This document shows, piece by piece, positions 30,504 to 40,062 of a DNA stretch of 64,000 bases. The notes beneath the pieces were generated by a model, which ran no database searches, had not been told where the DNA came from, and saw nothing but the letters and a program-made list of their open reading frames with translations. A program made the translations under genes and the position numbers. Origin of the DNA: Bradyrhizobium ontarionense. Its GTDB lineage: Bacteria > Pseudomonadota > Alphaproteobacteria > Rhizobiales > Xanthobacteraceae. Location of the stretch: the NCBI RefSeq assembly GCF_021088345.1, contig NZ_CP088156.1, positions 7,493,001 through 7,557,000 on the forward strand, written 5' to 3'. The stretch's first letter is position 1, and the number at the start of each line of letters is the position of its first letter.

Positions 30504-31521
30504 GAAAGATTTGAGCCTGCTGGTCCTGATTCTCGTGGTCGGCGCAGTCGTCGCCCTCATCAACCCGCGTTTTCTGTACGCCGGCAATCTGTCCAACACC
30601 GCCAACCAGATCGGGATGTTCGGCATCTTCTCCATTGCGGAAGCCTGCGTCATCATCATCGGCGGCATCGAGCTGTCGGTCGGCTCGGTGATTGCGCTGC
30701 TCGGCGTGCTGTTCATCGACCTGATCGTCAACCATGACGTCAACTGGATCCTGGCTTTCGCGCTCATCATCGCAGGCGGACTTGCGATCGGTGCCGCGCA
30801 TGGCACGCTCGTCACCAAGATGAAGATACAGCCCTTCGTGGTCACGCTCTGCGGGCTTTTGATCTATCGCGGCGCCGCGCGCTATTACACGGAGGACGCC
30901 ACTGCCGGGTTCGGTTTCGGCGCCAGCTTCCCAATGCTCGAATGGCTGACCACGGGCCGGACCAACGTGCTCGGCTTTCCGTTGCCGCACAGCGTGGTGG
31001 CGCTCGCCATCGTTACGACGATCGCATGGGTGGTGCTGCATCGCTCGGTGTTCGGCCGCTATCTCTATGCGGTCGGCAAGAACGAGGAGGCGGCGCGCTA
31101 TTCCGGCATCCGGTCCGACCGGATCGTGATATCGGCCTATGTGATCTGTGGCGGCCTGACCGCGCTCGCCGCGGTCCTGATCGCGATGTATACGCGGTCG
31201 ATCTCACCGGCAGTGCACGGTTCGTTCTATGAGCTTTACGCCATCGCGGCGGCGGTGCTCGGCGGCTGTTCGCTGCGTGGCGGGGAAGGCTCGGTCATCG
31301 GCGTCGTGCTGGGTACGATCCTGCTGCAGGTCCTGCAGAATCTGGTCAACCTGCTCGGCATTCCGAGCTCGCTCAATTTCGCCGTGATGGGCACGGTGAT
31401 CCTCATCGGCGTGCTGGCTGACCAGTATCTGGTACAGCGCCGGCAGCGCGTTCCCGCCGTTCGGGAGCAGGCCGGCACCGAACGCACGCCGGCTGCGCTC
31501 GAGCGCGTCAGCGCGGAGTGA
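30496..31521 (+). CDS. Ribose-type sugar ABC transporter, permease
   Basis: 341 aa from GTG 30496, preceded by GAGGTGAGGGA inside the ATPase gene. It is an RbsC/BPD_transp_2 permease with about eight to ten hydrophobic segments. The family block GGIELSVGSVIALLGVLFI (about residues 57-75) and the EAA-like YAVGKNEEAARYSGIRSDR are present. The C-terminal tail (PAVREQAGTERTPAALERVS) is cytoplasmic and hydrophilic. It completes a binding protein-ATPase-permease operon, ending at a convergent hairpin. Confidence 0.95.
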   Translation: MRKKDLSLLVLILVVGAVVALINPRFLYAGNLSNTANQIGMFGIFSIAEACVIIIGGIELSVGSVIALLGVLFIDLIVNHDVNWILAFALIIAGGLAIGAAHGTLVTKMKIQPFVVTLCGLLIYRGAARYYTEDATAGFGFGASFPMLEWLTTGRTNVLGFPLPHSVVALAIVTTIAWVVLHRSVFGRYLYAVGKNEEAARYSGIRSDRIVISAYVICGGLTALAAVLIAMYTRSISPAVHGSFYELYAIAAAVLGGCSLRGGEGSVIGVVLGTILLQVLQNLVNLLGIPSSLNFAVMGTVILIGVLADQYLVQRRQRVPAVREQAGTERTPAALERVSAE

Positions 31522-31529
31522 GGTGACCG

Positions 31530-31553
31530 GCTGGGCGCGCGCACGCGCCCAGC
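31530..31553. terminator. Convergent hairpin between permease and L,D-transpeptidase genes
   Basis: gctgggcgcg (31530-31539) and cgcgcccagc (31544-31553) form a perfect 10-bp stem with loop cgca, in the 41-base gap between two converging genes. It lacks a T-run on either side, so it is a possible bidirectional, factor-dependent terminator. Confidence 0.55.
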
Positions 31554-31562
31554 GAACGTGCC

Positions 31563-32360
31563 TCAGTCCTGATAGGTGTTATAGCCGCGCGGCTGATAAT
31601 AGGACCGCGGCTGATAGTAGCGCGGCTGCGCGTAGCTCGGATTGCCGTTGTCGTAGTAATATGACTGAGACTGTTGCTGCTGGGGATAGGCCTGCGCATC
31701 GTAGACGCGGCGGCCGGCGCCGCCCGGCGCCGGATAGCGCGCGCCGGTGTCGCTGCCGTCAGCCGGGTAGATGTAGCCGTCATCCGGGCGCTGCTGCGGA
31801 ACGACCTGGCGTCCCGGCAGCAACTGCGGCTGCGGCGTCAGCACGACAGGTTCGCCATTGTTGTCGTATTGCGGCTGAACCTCGCGGCGGGCCACGGCCG
31901 TGCCGCGGCGCGGATTGCGTGCCAGCGCGATCTCGGCCGAACCGGTCAGGGTCACGGTGGTGTTGAGCACGCCGTCCTTCTGCACGAGGTCGTAGAGCGT
32001 CGTGGCGTTGGCCTTCGACAGCCGGACACAGCCATGAGAGGCCGGCGTTCCGAGCCGGCCTTCCGAATCGGTGCCATGAATGGCGTGACCGACCTTCGTG
32101 AAGAAGATCGAGTGCGGCATCGGCGCGTCGTCGAATTCCTTGGAAAAGTGATCGGCTTCCATGCGGAAGGCGCGGAAGGCGCCATTCGGCGTCTCGCGCG
32201 ACGGAATGCCGGTCGACACCGGCCAACGATAGCGCTCCACGCCATCGACCGCGACCGTCATGATCTGGTTGTTCTTGTCGACGGTGATGTCGATCTTGGC
32301 CAGAGCCGGCGTGGTCGACAGCAAGGCGAAGCCGGCGAGTACAAAAAATGTGGTACGCAT
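31563..32360 (-). CDS. L,D-transpeptidase (YkuD) with Gln/Tyr/Pro-rich tail
   Basis: 265 aa. A signal peptide (MRTTFFVLAGFALLSTTPALA) leads into a YkuD domain. The active-site block is complete: HAIHGTDSEGRLGTPASHGC with catalytic Cys, then VRLSKANATTLYDLV. Enzymes of this family make 3-3 crosslinks in peptidoglycan or attach outer-membrane proteins to it. After about residue 160 the chain becomes a low-complexity tail rich in Gln, Tyr, Pro, Arg and Gly (QSQSYYYDNGNPSYAQ, YYQPRSYYQPRGYN), not part of the enzyme fold. The tail may mediate binding in the wall or periplasm; this is inference. Confidence 0.92.
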   Translation of the reverse strand: MRTTFFVLAGFALLSTTPALAKIDITVDKNNQIMTVAVDGVERYRWPVSTGIPSRETPNGAFRAFRMEADHFSKEFDDAPMPHSIFFTKVGHAIHGTDSEGRLGTPASHGCVRLSKANATTLYDLVQKDGVLNTTVTLTGSAEIALARNPRRGTAVARREVQPQYDNNGEPVVLTPQPQLLPGRQVVPQQRPDDGYIYPADGSDTGARYPAPGGAGRRVYDAQAYPQQQQSQSYYYDNGNPSYAQPRYYQPRSYYQPRGYNTYQD

Positions 32361-32627
32361 CTAACCTCTGGCCTCCAGGCCGTAATATTTCATTCGCGCC
32401 GCAGCTTCTGATCCCGCCGCCTGCACTATGTCGCAGGACAGGCATTTGTTCCAGCCTGCGCCCATCTCAACCTTAATTGTGGAGGCGACGCAGGCCAAGG
32501 CGAGGGGCTCGGCGAGGTGGTGACAATTTCGCGACGGAGACGGTCTCGGTTTAGCAAAGCTCTAAATCGACTGTATTCGTGCGGGCCCGAAACTTTTTCG
32601 CCGCATCTGCGTTCCAAAAGTCCCTCC

Positions 32628-32999
32628 ATGCAGATACCGGTGCTCAAAATGCTTACGATGAAGGCCAGGACGGCGGTCCTCGACGACCGGACGCCGCAGC
32701 GATTTACCTATGTGCTGGCGGCGCTTGCCCTGTTCATTCTTGCGCTGGCCTGGCTCGCTCTGCCGCACTTGGCCCATGCCCAGGGCATCGTCCGCGGCGC
32801 CCAGGAAGGCTCCCATGAAGGTAACCGGATCGGCGGGCCGGTCGGCGGTGTCGTCGGCGGCGCGGTGGGCGCCGGCGTCGGCGGCGCAGTCGGAGCCGTG
32901 GAAGGCGTGCTCGGCATCCCCCATCGGTCCTATTACCACCGTCACTATCACTGCCGTGGCTACCGGGACGGCTACGGCCACTTCCATTGCTATCGATGA
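32628..32999 (+). CDS. Glycine-zipper envelope protein
   Basis: 123 aa from ATG 32628; ATG codons at 32649 and 32658 are alternatives. One N-terminal hydrophobic segment (YVLAALALFILALAWLALP) looks like a signal or anchor. It is followed by a glycine-zipper run NRIGGPVGGVVGGAVGAGVG and a His/Tyr-rich end (HRSYYHRHYHCRGYRDGYGH). Glycine-zipper proteins insert in or associate with bacterial membranes; the role of this one is unknown. The His/Cys-rich end could bind metal. It converges on the ABC exporter genes with 16 bases between stops. Confidence 0.75.
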   Translation: MQIPVLKMLTMKARTAVLDDRTPQRFTYVLAALALFILALAWLALPHLAHAQGIVRGAQEGSHEGNRIGGPVGGVVGGAVGAGVGGAVGAVEGVLGIPHRSYYHRHYHCRGYRDGYGHFHCYR

Positions 33000-33015
33000 G
33001 ACCCGCGGGCGCCGC

Positions 33016-33773
33016 TCAGTGCTTGAGCCGGTAGCCGGTCTTGAAGATCCACCAGATGACAGTCATGCAGATCGCAAGGAACGCCAGCGTCATTGCGACG
33101 CTGACTTCCACCCTGACGTCCGCGATCTCGTAGAAGCTCCAGCGGAAGCCTGAAATCAGGTAGACGACCGGGTTGAGCAGCGCGATCGAACGCCAGGCCG
33201 GCGGCAGCATGTTGACCGAGTAGAAGCTGCCGCCGAGGAAGGTCAGTGGCGTCACCACGAGCATCGGGATCATCTGCAGCTTCTCGAAGCCGTCGGCCCA
33301 GATGCCGATGATGAAGCCGAACAGGCTGAAGGTGACCGCCGTCAGCACCAGGAACGCCAGCATCCAGACCGGGTGCTGGATGTGCAGCGGCACGAACAGG
33401 CCGGCGGTGGCGAGGATGATCAGCCCCAGCATGATCGATTTCGTGGCGGCCGCACCGACATAGCCCAGCACGATCTCGACATGCGAGATCGGTGCGGAGA
33501 GAATTTCGTAGATGGTGCCGATGAATTTCGGGAAGTAGATCCCGAACGAGGCATTGGCGATGCTCTGGGTCAGGACCGACAGCATCACCAGTCCCGGCAC
33601 GATGAAGGTACCGTAGCTGACGCCTTCAACCTGGCTGATGCGCGAGCCGATCGCCGCCCCGAACACGACGAAATAGAGCGATGTCGACACCACCGGCGAC
33701 ACGATGCTCTGCAGGATGGTGCGCCATGTGCGCGCCATCTCGAATTTGTAGATCGCGCCGACTGCCCGAAGAT

Positions 33774-33777
<4 letters not shown>
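33016..33777 (-). CDS. ABC-2 type exporter, permease
   Basis: 253 aa with six hydrophobic segments in ABC2_membrane arrangement: [37 protein letters not shown], and the late block [20 protein letters not shown] with [15 protein letters not shown], which is the conserved ABC-2 signature. It forms the channel for the ATPase encoded immediately upstream, whose stop overlaps its start by four bases (ATGA). Substrates of such pairs range from drugs to polysaccharides and lipids; nothing here defines it. Confidence 0.92.
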
Positions 33778-34694
<917 letters not shown>

Positions 34695-34969
34695 ACGACG
34701 GCATTCAACGGGATTTGAGCAAAGGGCGCGGTGAGCAATCCGCGGGCGCGGGGGAAGGCTCAGATAGGAATGGCGGCGCGCTCCTGCAATCGGAGCGGCG
34801 ACGCCGATCGTGACCATTGGAAGGCTTTTCCGTGACTGAAATTGGCGGGTGTTGCCATGCGGCCACGTCTGCGGGATGAACGTTCCACACGATGCCGGAC
34901 CATGTTGCGTCCGCGAGCATCTCGGGTACGGTCGCGCCGTCTCGACATTTCCGCCGTGGAGAAGGACAG

Positions 34970-35701
34970 ATGACGCCACGAACCTGCACCGATAGTCCCA
35001 TCCTCATGCGCGCCACCGCGGCGCGCTGGCTGGGCATGATCGCGCTGGCCGTCGCGCTGTCTCTGCCGCTCGGCACCGGATCGGTCCGCGCCGCGCCGAG
35101 CGCGGCAGCCGCGAATGCGGCCGGCACGACGCACGTCTACCTTCTGCGTGGCGTGCTCAACATCTTCTCGCTCGGGCTCGACGACATCGCCGCCAAGCTG
35201 GAGTCGCAGGGCATCCCGAACACGGTCGCCAACTTCGTGTCGTGGTCGTCGCTCGCCGACGAGGCCGCGGCCGCCTATCGCGCCGGCCGCATCAAGACCA
35301 TCATCCTGGTGGGGCATTCCTCGGGTGCGACCGCGCTGCCCGACATGATCAACAAGCTCGGCCAGCTCGGCGTGCCGGTGAAGCTCGCGATCGGTCTCGA
35401 TTCGGTGTTCAAGACCAAGCTCGTGGGCGGCAATGCCGAGCGCTACATCAATTTCTACATCGCCAGCGGCGCCGGCGAGCCGGTGCGCCGCGACGACGGC
35501 TTCCGCGGCAAGCTCGAGAATGTGGACGTCCAGGCGGTTCCCGGCGTCGGCCACGTCACGATCGAGAAGAATCAGATCATGCAGCAGAAGGTGATCGGCG
35601 CCATCGACGCGGTGGTGTTCGGCGGCAAGGGCCGGCCGGCCGCGCCGCCGACCAGCGTGGCGGGCTCGCAAAGGGCCGCCAGCGTCTCGGGCTACCGGTA
35701 A
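34970..35701 (+). CDS. Secreted alpha/beta-hydrolase-like protein (GHSSG)
   Basis: 243 aa from ATG 34970, with GAGAAGG just upstream. A hydrophobic signal ([19 protein letters not shown]) precedes the mature domain [20 protein letters not shown]. The nucleophile-elbow sequence [20 protein letters not shown] fits a serine hydrolase fold, and a later VGHVTIEKN supplies a candidate catalytic His. Sequence and order of blocks match the next gene, so the two are tandem paralogues. Related proteins are usually annotated as thioesterase- or lipase-like without known substrate. Confidence 0.75.
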   Translation: MTPRTCTDSPILMRATAARWLGMIALAVALSLPLGTGSVRAAPSAAAANAAGTTHVYLLRGVLNIFSLGLDDIAAKLESQGIPNTVANFVSWSSLADEAAAAYRAGRIKTIILVGHSSGATALPDMINKLGQLGVPVKLAIGLDSVFKTKLVGGNAERYINFYIASGAGEPVRRDDGFRGKLENVDVQAVPGVGHVTIEKNQIMQQKVIGAIDAVVFGGKGRPAAPPTSVAGSQRAASVSGYR

Positions 35702-35817
35702 TCCGGGCCGAGCGGCTCGCGCCGGCGGCTGCGCCCCAAAATGCTCCCATTCCGCGGCGACAAGCGCCATAGCAGGCGGTATATCCCTGCCACCTCTGAG
35801 CTTTCCTGGGAGCGCGG

Positions 35818-36852
35818 ATGACCGGCGTGGCACTTATGGCCAGGAGTTGTCTCGGCAAGACCGTGATCGGACGTCTGCTGACGCTGCTGGTCGTTCTTGG
35901 CGTCGCGGCCGCTGGCCTGCCGCACACCGCTTGCGCCGGCGCAGCCGCTACCACTGTGCCCGGCAAGCCCGCAAAGTCTTCCAAACCTGCTGCAGCCGCG
36001 AGCCAGGCTGCGATCCGCGCCGTTGCTGCGCCCGAGCGACCGCCGGAGGCGATCCAGGCGCCGGCGCGGGTCTATCTGTTTCGCGGCGCTCTCGGACCGC
36101 TGTTCTCGACCGGCATGGACCGTCTGGCCGACAAGATCGAGCAGGCCGGCTTCGACGCCCGGGTCTACGAGTTCACCCTGTGCGACCTGATCGCGCTCCA
36201 GGTGGCCAAGAACTACCGCGAGGCGCCGGGTCCGATCGTGCTGATCGGCCATTCGATGGGTGGGCTGTGCAGCGTCCGGATCTCGATTGCGCTGCAGGAG
36301 CAGAACATTCCGGTCAGCCTCGTCGTCACCGTCGATCCCGCGCATGCGACCAAGAGCGTTCCGCTCAACGTGCAGCGCTTCATCAACATCTTCCTGTCCG
36401 ACAACATTCTCGGCGGCGGCGACGTCAAGCCGGAGCCCGGCTTCCGCGGCCATTACGCGAGCTTCGACATGAAGGATCATGACGAGGTCACGCACATCAA
36501 CATCGACAAGATGGACGATGTGCACGCCCAGCTGGTCACGATGATCAGCCAGCTGTCGCAGACGCCGGCCACGGCCGAGGCCGACCCGGTACAGCTGCGC
36601 TATCTGGTGCCGCCGAAGGTGTCGCTGGAACTGTGGGATAGCGGGACGCCGCTGGCGGTGCGGCCGGGCGAGACCCTCGACCAGATCGCGACCAATTACC
36701 GGGTTCCGCTATGGGCGCTGCAGCAGTCCAACCGCGGGCTCGGCAGCACGCCCCTGATCCCGGGTCAGCGCATCATCCTGCCGCGTCATCTGCTGCCGCA
36801 GGCCGCGAACCAGCCGGCACCGCAGCCGCCGGACGCGCCGGTCCGGCGCTGA
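35818..36852 (+). CDS. Secreted alpha/beta-hydrolase-like protein with C-terminal LysM
   Basis: 344 aa. A signal or anchor (LLTLLVVLGVAAAGLPHTAC) is followed by an Ala/Pro/Lys linker, then a domain paralogous to the upstream protein: RVYLFRGALGPLFSTGMDRL, VLIGHSMGGLCSVRISIAL, EPGFRGHYASFDMKDHDEVT. The C-terminus carries a LysM-like module (LAVRPGETLDQIATNYRVPL with PLIPGQRIILP), a peptidoglycan- or chitin-binding repeat. The combination suggests a wall-associated hydrolase acting in the periplasm. GGGAG precedes the chosen ATG; the next ATG is six codons on. Confidence 0.78.
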   Translation: MTGVALMARSCLGKTVIGRLLTLLVVLGVAAAGLPHTACAGAAATTVPGKPAKSSKPAAAASQAAIRAVAAPERPPEAIQAPARVYLFRGALGPLFSTGMDRLADKIEQAGFDARVYEFTLCDLIALQVAKNYREAPGPIVLIGHSMGGLCSVRISIALQEQNIPVSLVVTVDPAHATKSVPLNVQRFINIFLSDNILGGGDVKPEPGFRGHYASFDMKDHDEVTHINIDKMDDVHAQLVTMISQLSQTPATAEADPVQLRYLVPPKVSLELWDSGTPLAVRPGETLDQIATNYRVPLWALQQSNRGLGSTPLIPGQRIILPRHLLPQAANQPAPQPPDAPVRR

Positions 36853-36895
36853 GCCGCAAGGGGTGTCAGTAACAAGGGGTGTCAAGTAAGAAGGG

Positions 36896-37519
36896 TCAGC
36901 CCGGCGGCATGAACGGGATGATCATCGGCACGCGCTGGCGATAGGCCTCATAATCCGGCCCAAGCTCCTGACCCAGGAAGACTTCTTCCATCTTGGCCTT
37001 CCAGGCCATGCCGAGCGAGATCAGGATGGCGCCGAGGATGGCGCTGATCGTCCCCACCGCAATACCGGTCGCCAGCATGCCGAGGATGAGGCCGGTATAG
37101 ATCGGGTGGCGGACCATGCCATAGGGGCCGGTATCGATGACTTTGTGCCCTTCCTTGTGGGTGATGGCGTTCGACCAGAAGCGGCCGAGATGGATTCGCG
37201 CCCACCAGGTGAAGGCGATGCCGGCCAGCGTCACCACCGTGAGCAGGTAGACGCCGGTCTCGCCGGGGCTCCAGAACGGCTTCTCGCCGAGGATGCGCGA
37301 GGTCCAGGGCGTGAACAGGATGCCGCCGATGACGATGAGCGCGTGATAGCGGCTGGTCTTCACCACGGTGACGTGCTTGCGGGTCTGGCCGGACCAGAAC
37401 GAGGCGCCGACCCAGCTGGCCAGCCAGATCAGCCAGATGATCGCCAGCAGGGAGGTGGGCCAGGTGGTGGTCCATCCGCTGAACGCAAACGACGAGACGG
37501 GGCTGGCATCGCCGGACAT
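36896..37519 (-). CDS. ICMT-like membrane methyltransferase
   Basis: 207 aa with about five membrane segments. The C-terminal block TGPYGMVRHPIYTGLILGML and ELGPDYEAYRQRVPMIIPF is the conserved cofactor site of the isoprenylcysteine carboxyl methyltransferase/phospholipid methyltransferase (PEMT) superfamily. Bacterial members act on unknown lipids or small molecules. It lies 42 bases downstream of the SDR gene in the same direction, so it is probably part of the Mpo1-like/SDR operon. Confidence 0.85.
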   Translation of the reverse strand: MSGDASPVSSFAFSGWTTTWPTSLLAIIWLIWLASWVGASFWSGQTRKHVTVVKTSRYHALIVIGGILFTPWTSRILGEKPFWSPGETGVYLLTVVTLAGIAFTWWARIHLGRFWSNAITHKEGHKVIDTGPYGMVRHPIYTGLILGMLATGIAVGTISAILGAILISLGMAWKAKMEEVFLGQELGPDYEAYRQRVPMIIPFMPPG

Positions 37520-37561
37520 GTCTTTGAAACCGCTATGTGACGTTGGGACGGCCGCTCTTAC

Positions 37562-38587
37562 CTACTCGGCCGCTGTGCGAAAAGGGTGTTGTTTCAGATC
37601 GTCCCGCTTGCCCTGTTCGCAGTCGAGCAGGAACGCGATGGTCTCGCGCAGCGTCGGCTCGATCGGGCGGGGCGCATAGCCGAGCTCGCGCTTGGCCTTG
37701 TCGACGGAGAGGTCGGAGGCCGAGCGCGCGATCCGCACGCCTTCAGCCGTGCCGTCCGGCGTCCGCTTGGTGAGATGATCGGAGATGAGTTCGAGCACGC
37801 CCGCCGACAACTCGGCCAGCCGGCCGGGCACCGAAATGGCGACATGCTTGCGGCCGCTGATTGTAGCCATCAGGTCGAGGATGCGGCTAAGGCGCAGGCT
37901 CTCGCCGCCGAAAACGTAGCGGCCGCCCACTTTGCCGCGTTCCATGGCCAGGATCAGGCCCGTAGCGACGTCGCGGACGTCGACGAGATTGACGATGAAA
38001 TCGAGATAGAGCTGGATCCGGCTGTCCAGGAAATGGCGCAGCATCGCCGACGGCGGTGTCAGGTTGCTGTCGTGAGGGCCGATCGGCATCGTCGGCGTGC
38101 CGACCACCACCGGGAAGCCATCGGCAGCCGCTGCCATGGCGCGCGCCTCGGCCAGCGCCTTCGAGCGCGTATAGGCCCCGGGCATGGCGTCCGCCGGCGG
38201 GGCCGTCGGCGCTGCCGCGGCGCCCTTGGATCCCGGATAGTCGAACAGGATCGACTCGGTCGAACAGTGCAGGAAGCGGCGGACCCGGCTCGCGCGTGCA
38301 GCCGCCAGCACCGTTTCGGTGCCGACACAGTTGACGCGGTAGAAATCCTCGCGGTCCGGCATCCACATGCCGGGCAGCCCGGCCAGGTGATAGACCTGAT
38401 CGACGCCTGCGACCGCCTCACGCACGACGGGGACGTCGAGCACCGAGCCCTCGATGTATTGCACGTCGGCGATCATCTGGGTCGGGCAGCGCACGTCGAG
38501 CACGCGCACCTCCGCGCCCCGTGCGGTGAGCGCAGAGACGAGGTGATGTCCGATAAAACCGCTGCCGCCGGTGACGAGGACTTTCAT
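37562..38587 (-). CDS. NAD(P)-dependent epimerase/dehydratase (extended SDR)
   Basis: 341 aa. The N-terminal MKVLVTGGSGFIGHHLVSAL is the cofactor-binding TGxxGxxG motif of extended short-chain dehydrogenases. Other landmarks are VYHLAGLP, NCVGTETVLAAAR, STESILFDYPGSKG, and AYTRSKALAEARA; the usual YxxxK is replaced by the Tyr/Lys in YTRSK. It resembles dihydroflavonol-reductase-like enzymes, including hopanoid-associated HpnA, but the assignment to that subgroup is not certain. Its start overlaps the stop of the upstream Mpo1-like gene by one base (TAATG), implying coupled translation. Confidence 0.85.
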   Translation of the reverse strand: MKVLVTGGSGFIGHHLVSALTARGAEVRVLDVRCPTQMIADVQYIEGSVLDVPVVREAVAGVDQVYHLAGLPGMWMPDREDFYRVNCVGTETVLAAARASRVRRFLHCSTESILFDYPGSKGAAAAPTAPPADAMPGAYTRSKALAEARAMAAAADGFPVVVGTPTMPIGPHDSNLTPPSAMLRHFLDSRIQLYLDFIVNLVDVRDVATGLILAMERGKVGGRYVFGGESLRLSRILDLMATISGRKHVAISVPGRLAELSAGVLELISDHLTKRTPDGTAEGVRIARSASDLSVDKAKRELGYAPRPIEPTLRETIAFLLDCEQGKRDDLKQHPFRTAAE

Positions 38588-39138
38588 TAGGGACGTGAGT
38601 GCTGATCGCCTGGAAGCTTATCCGATGCGAGCCGATCCGGCGACCAGTTCGGCGCAACGAGATCAGCCACCGAAGGCCGCAACCCGAACGCCATGTACAA
38701 TTTCGCCATCACGAACATCGGTCCAAGAAAGAGATGCGCCGGATGATCCAGCAGCGACGGATTATTGCGCTCGAAGACCTTGTGCCCGACGGCTTGCGAG
38801 ACGAGGCCAACGATGACGAGCGCGGCAAACATGGCCCAGAGGGCCAATCCGTGGACGTGATCGGCAATCATCATGGCCACAGCAAGGAACAGCACGGCGA
38901 ACGCCAGGATGCCGGCGCCGAGTGCGGCATCGAGCAGCAGCCAATAGAGCAGGACGGGCAGCGCCAGCACGGCGCCCAGGCTGATCCGGATGCCGAACGC
39001 GTCGAATTGCCACAAGCTCAAGGGAAGCACCGCCCCCAGGAACAGCAGGATGATCCCGAGCACATGCATCAGGCCGTTGCGCGGATCGCGATGATATTCG
39101 ACGTAGTCGATCATCTGGCGTCGGAACATGGCGTTCAT
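38587..39138 (-). CDS. Mpo1-like membrane protein (DUF962)
   Basis: 183 aa from ATG 39138; a GTG at 39165 and an ATG at 39153 are alternatives. The N-terminal YVEYHRDPRNGLMHVLGI and late VGHKVFERNNPSLLDHPAHL plus FLGPMFVMAKL are the conserved blocks of the DUF962/Mpo1 family. Yeast Mpo1 is an iron-dependent dioxygenase for 2-hydroxy fatty acids. The His residues of those blocks (in YHRD, LMH, VGHK, DHPAH) are conserved. Four hydrophobic segments lie between. Its stop overlaps the SDR start by one base. Enzymatic function in bacteria is inferred only. Confidence 0.88.
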   Translation of the reverse strand: MNAMFRRQMIDYVEYHRDPRNGLMHVLGIILLFLGAVLPLSLWQFDAFGIRISLGAVLALPVLLYWLLLDAALGAGILAFAVLFLAVAMMIADHVHGLALWAMFAALVIVGLVSQAVGHKVFERNNPSLLDHPAHLFLGPMFVMAKLYMAFGLRPSVADLVAPNWSPDRLASDKLPGDQHSRP

Positions 39139-39390
39139 GGCTGACTCGCTCATCAATGAGATCACGACCGCTCAATCGATGGCCGCAAAGACGGGGCTAT
39201 ACCATCAAGCGGCTGCATCGACAAACCGGCAATCACGGCCCTGCGTCCGCCGCGCCGATCTGACAACGGGTTCCATTCGCGCCAGAGGGTGGGGCCCGAT
39301 CGGGCCATATGCTGAAGTGACGGTTCCTGAATTGACAGTCGCGCCAGGGCCGCCATGGGTTCATGGCGCCGCGCGCGGATCTCATTTGCG

Positions 39391-40062
39391 TCAATTGCGG
39401 TGCTTGCGCGGTGGCTTTTTGCCGGGTGCAGCGGGAGCTGGCGCCGGAGGCGGCGTCGCGGCCTCTTCGGCAGCCTTAGCGATCGTGATGATCTGGATCT
39501 GCTGATTGACGGGCGCCGTCGGCTTGGACGGATCGAGCAATTGCTCCTCGCCAAGTCCGACCGACTGCAGCCGCTTGACCGAGACCTTGAAGGTGTTCGC
39601 CAGGATGTCGCGGATCGCGTCGGCCCGCCGCTGGCTCAGGATCACGTTGGACTCGCGCTTGCCGTTGGCTTCGACATGGCCGACGATCAGGAACGTGTAG
39701 GGCAGCAGGTCGGTATACACCATCGCGTCGGCGATGCGTCCGACGGCCTGGTAGGATTCGGGACGCACGATCGGCGTGTCGACGTCGAATTGGATGTCGA
39801 CGTTGAAGGCCGGCAGGTTCATCAGCTCCGGCGCGATCGGCGTACGCTTCTGCGGCGGCGGCTCATTGCGGCTGCGAATTTTCGAGCGTTCCTGGGTCTG
39901 CTGCTTCAGCGCCGGCAGATCGAGCGTGGGCGCGGCCTCGAAGCGGTTGAGCTGGCGCACGATATCCTCGCGCGTGATCTCCTGCGATCGCGCCGTCGCG
40001 CTCGCGGCGACCGTGAGAACGGCGATCAGCCCTGACAGCAGTGATGTCGCTGTCCGCCGCAT
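39391..40062 (-). CDS. OmpA-domain envelope protein
   Basis: 223 aa from ATG 40062. A signal peptide (LLSGLIAVLTVAASATARSQ) is followed by a charged helical linker (EDIVRQLNRFEAAPTLDLPA) and an OmpA/MotB-type domain: NVDIQFDVDTPIVRPESYQA, FLIVGHVEANGKRESNVILS, and QRRADAIRDIL. The VGH-x-x plays the role of the EGHTD peptidoglycan-binding site but lacks the usual Thr-Asp, so binding may differ. The C-terminus is Ala/Pro/Lys-rich. Its start overlaps the stop of the upstream Cys-rich gene by one base (TGATG); the longer frame to 40170 runs inside that gene. Confidence 0.8.
   Translation of the reverse strand: MRRTATSLLSGLIAVLTVAASATARSQEITREDIVRQLNRFEAAPTLDLPALKQQTQERSKIRSRNEPPPQKRTPIAPELMNLPAFNVDIQFDVDTPIVRPESYQAVGRIADAMVYTDLLPYTFLIVGHVEANGKRESNVILSQRRADAIRDILANTFKVSVKRLQSVGLGEEQLLDPSKPTAPVNQQIQIITIAKAAEEAATPPPAPAPAAPGKKPPRKHRN

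Noticed and set aside
27891..30845. 984-codon open frame on the minus strand over the sugar ABC operon
   Set aside because: It is an antisense shadow of three well-supported genes, lacks family motifs and shows skewed composition.
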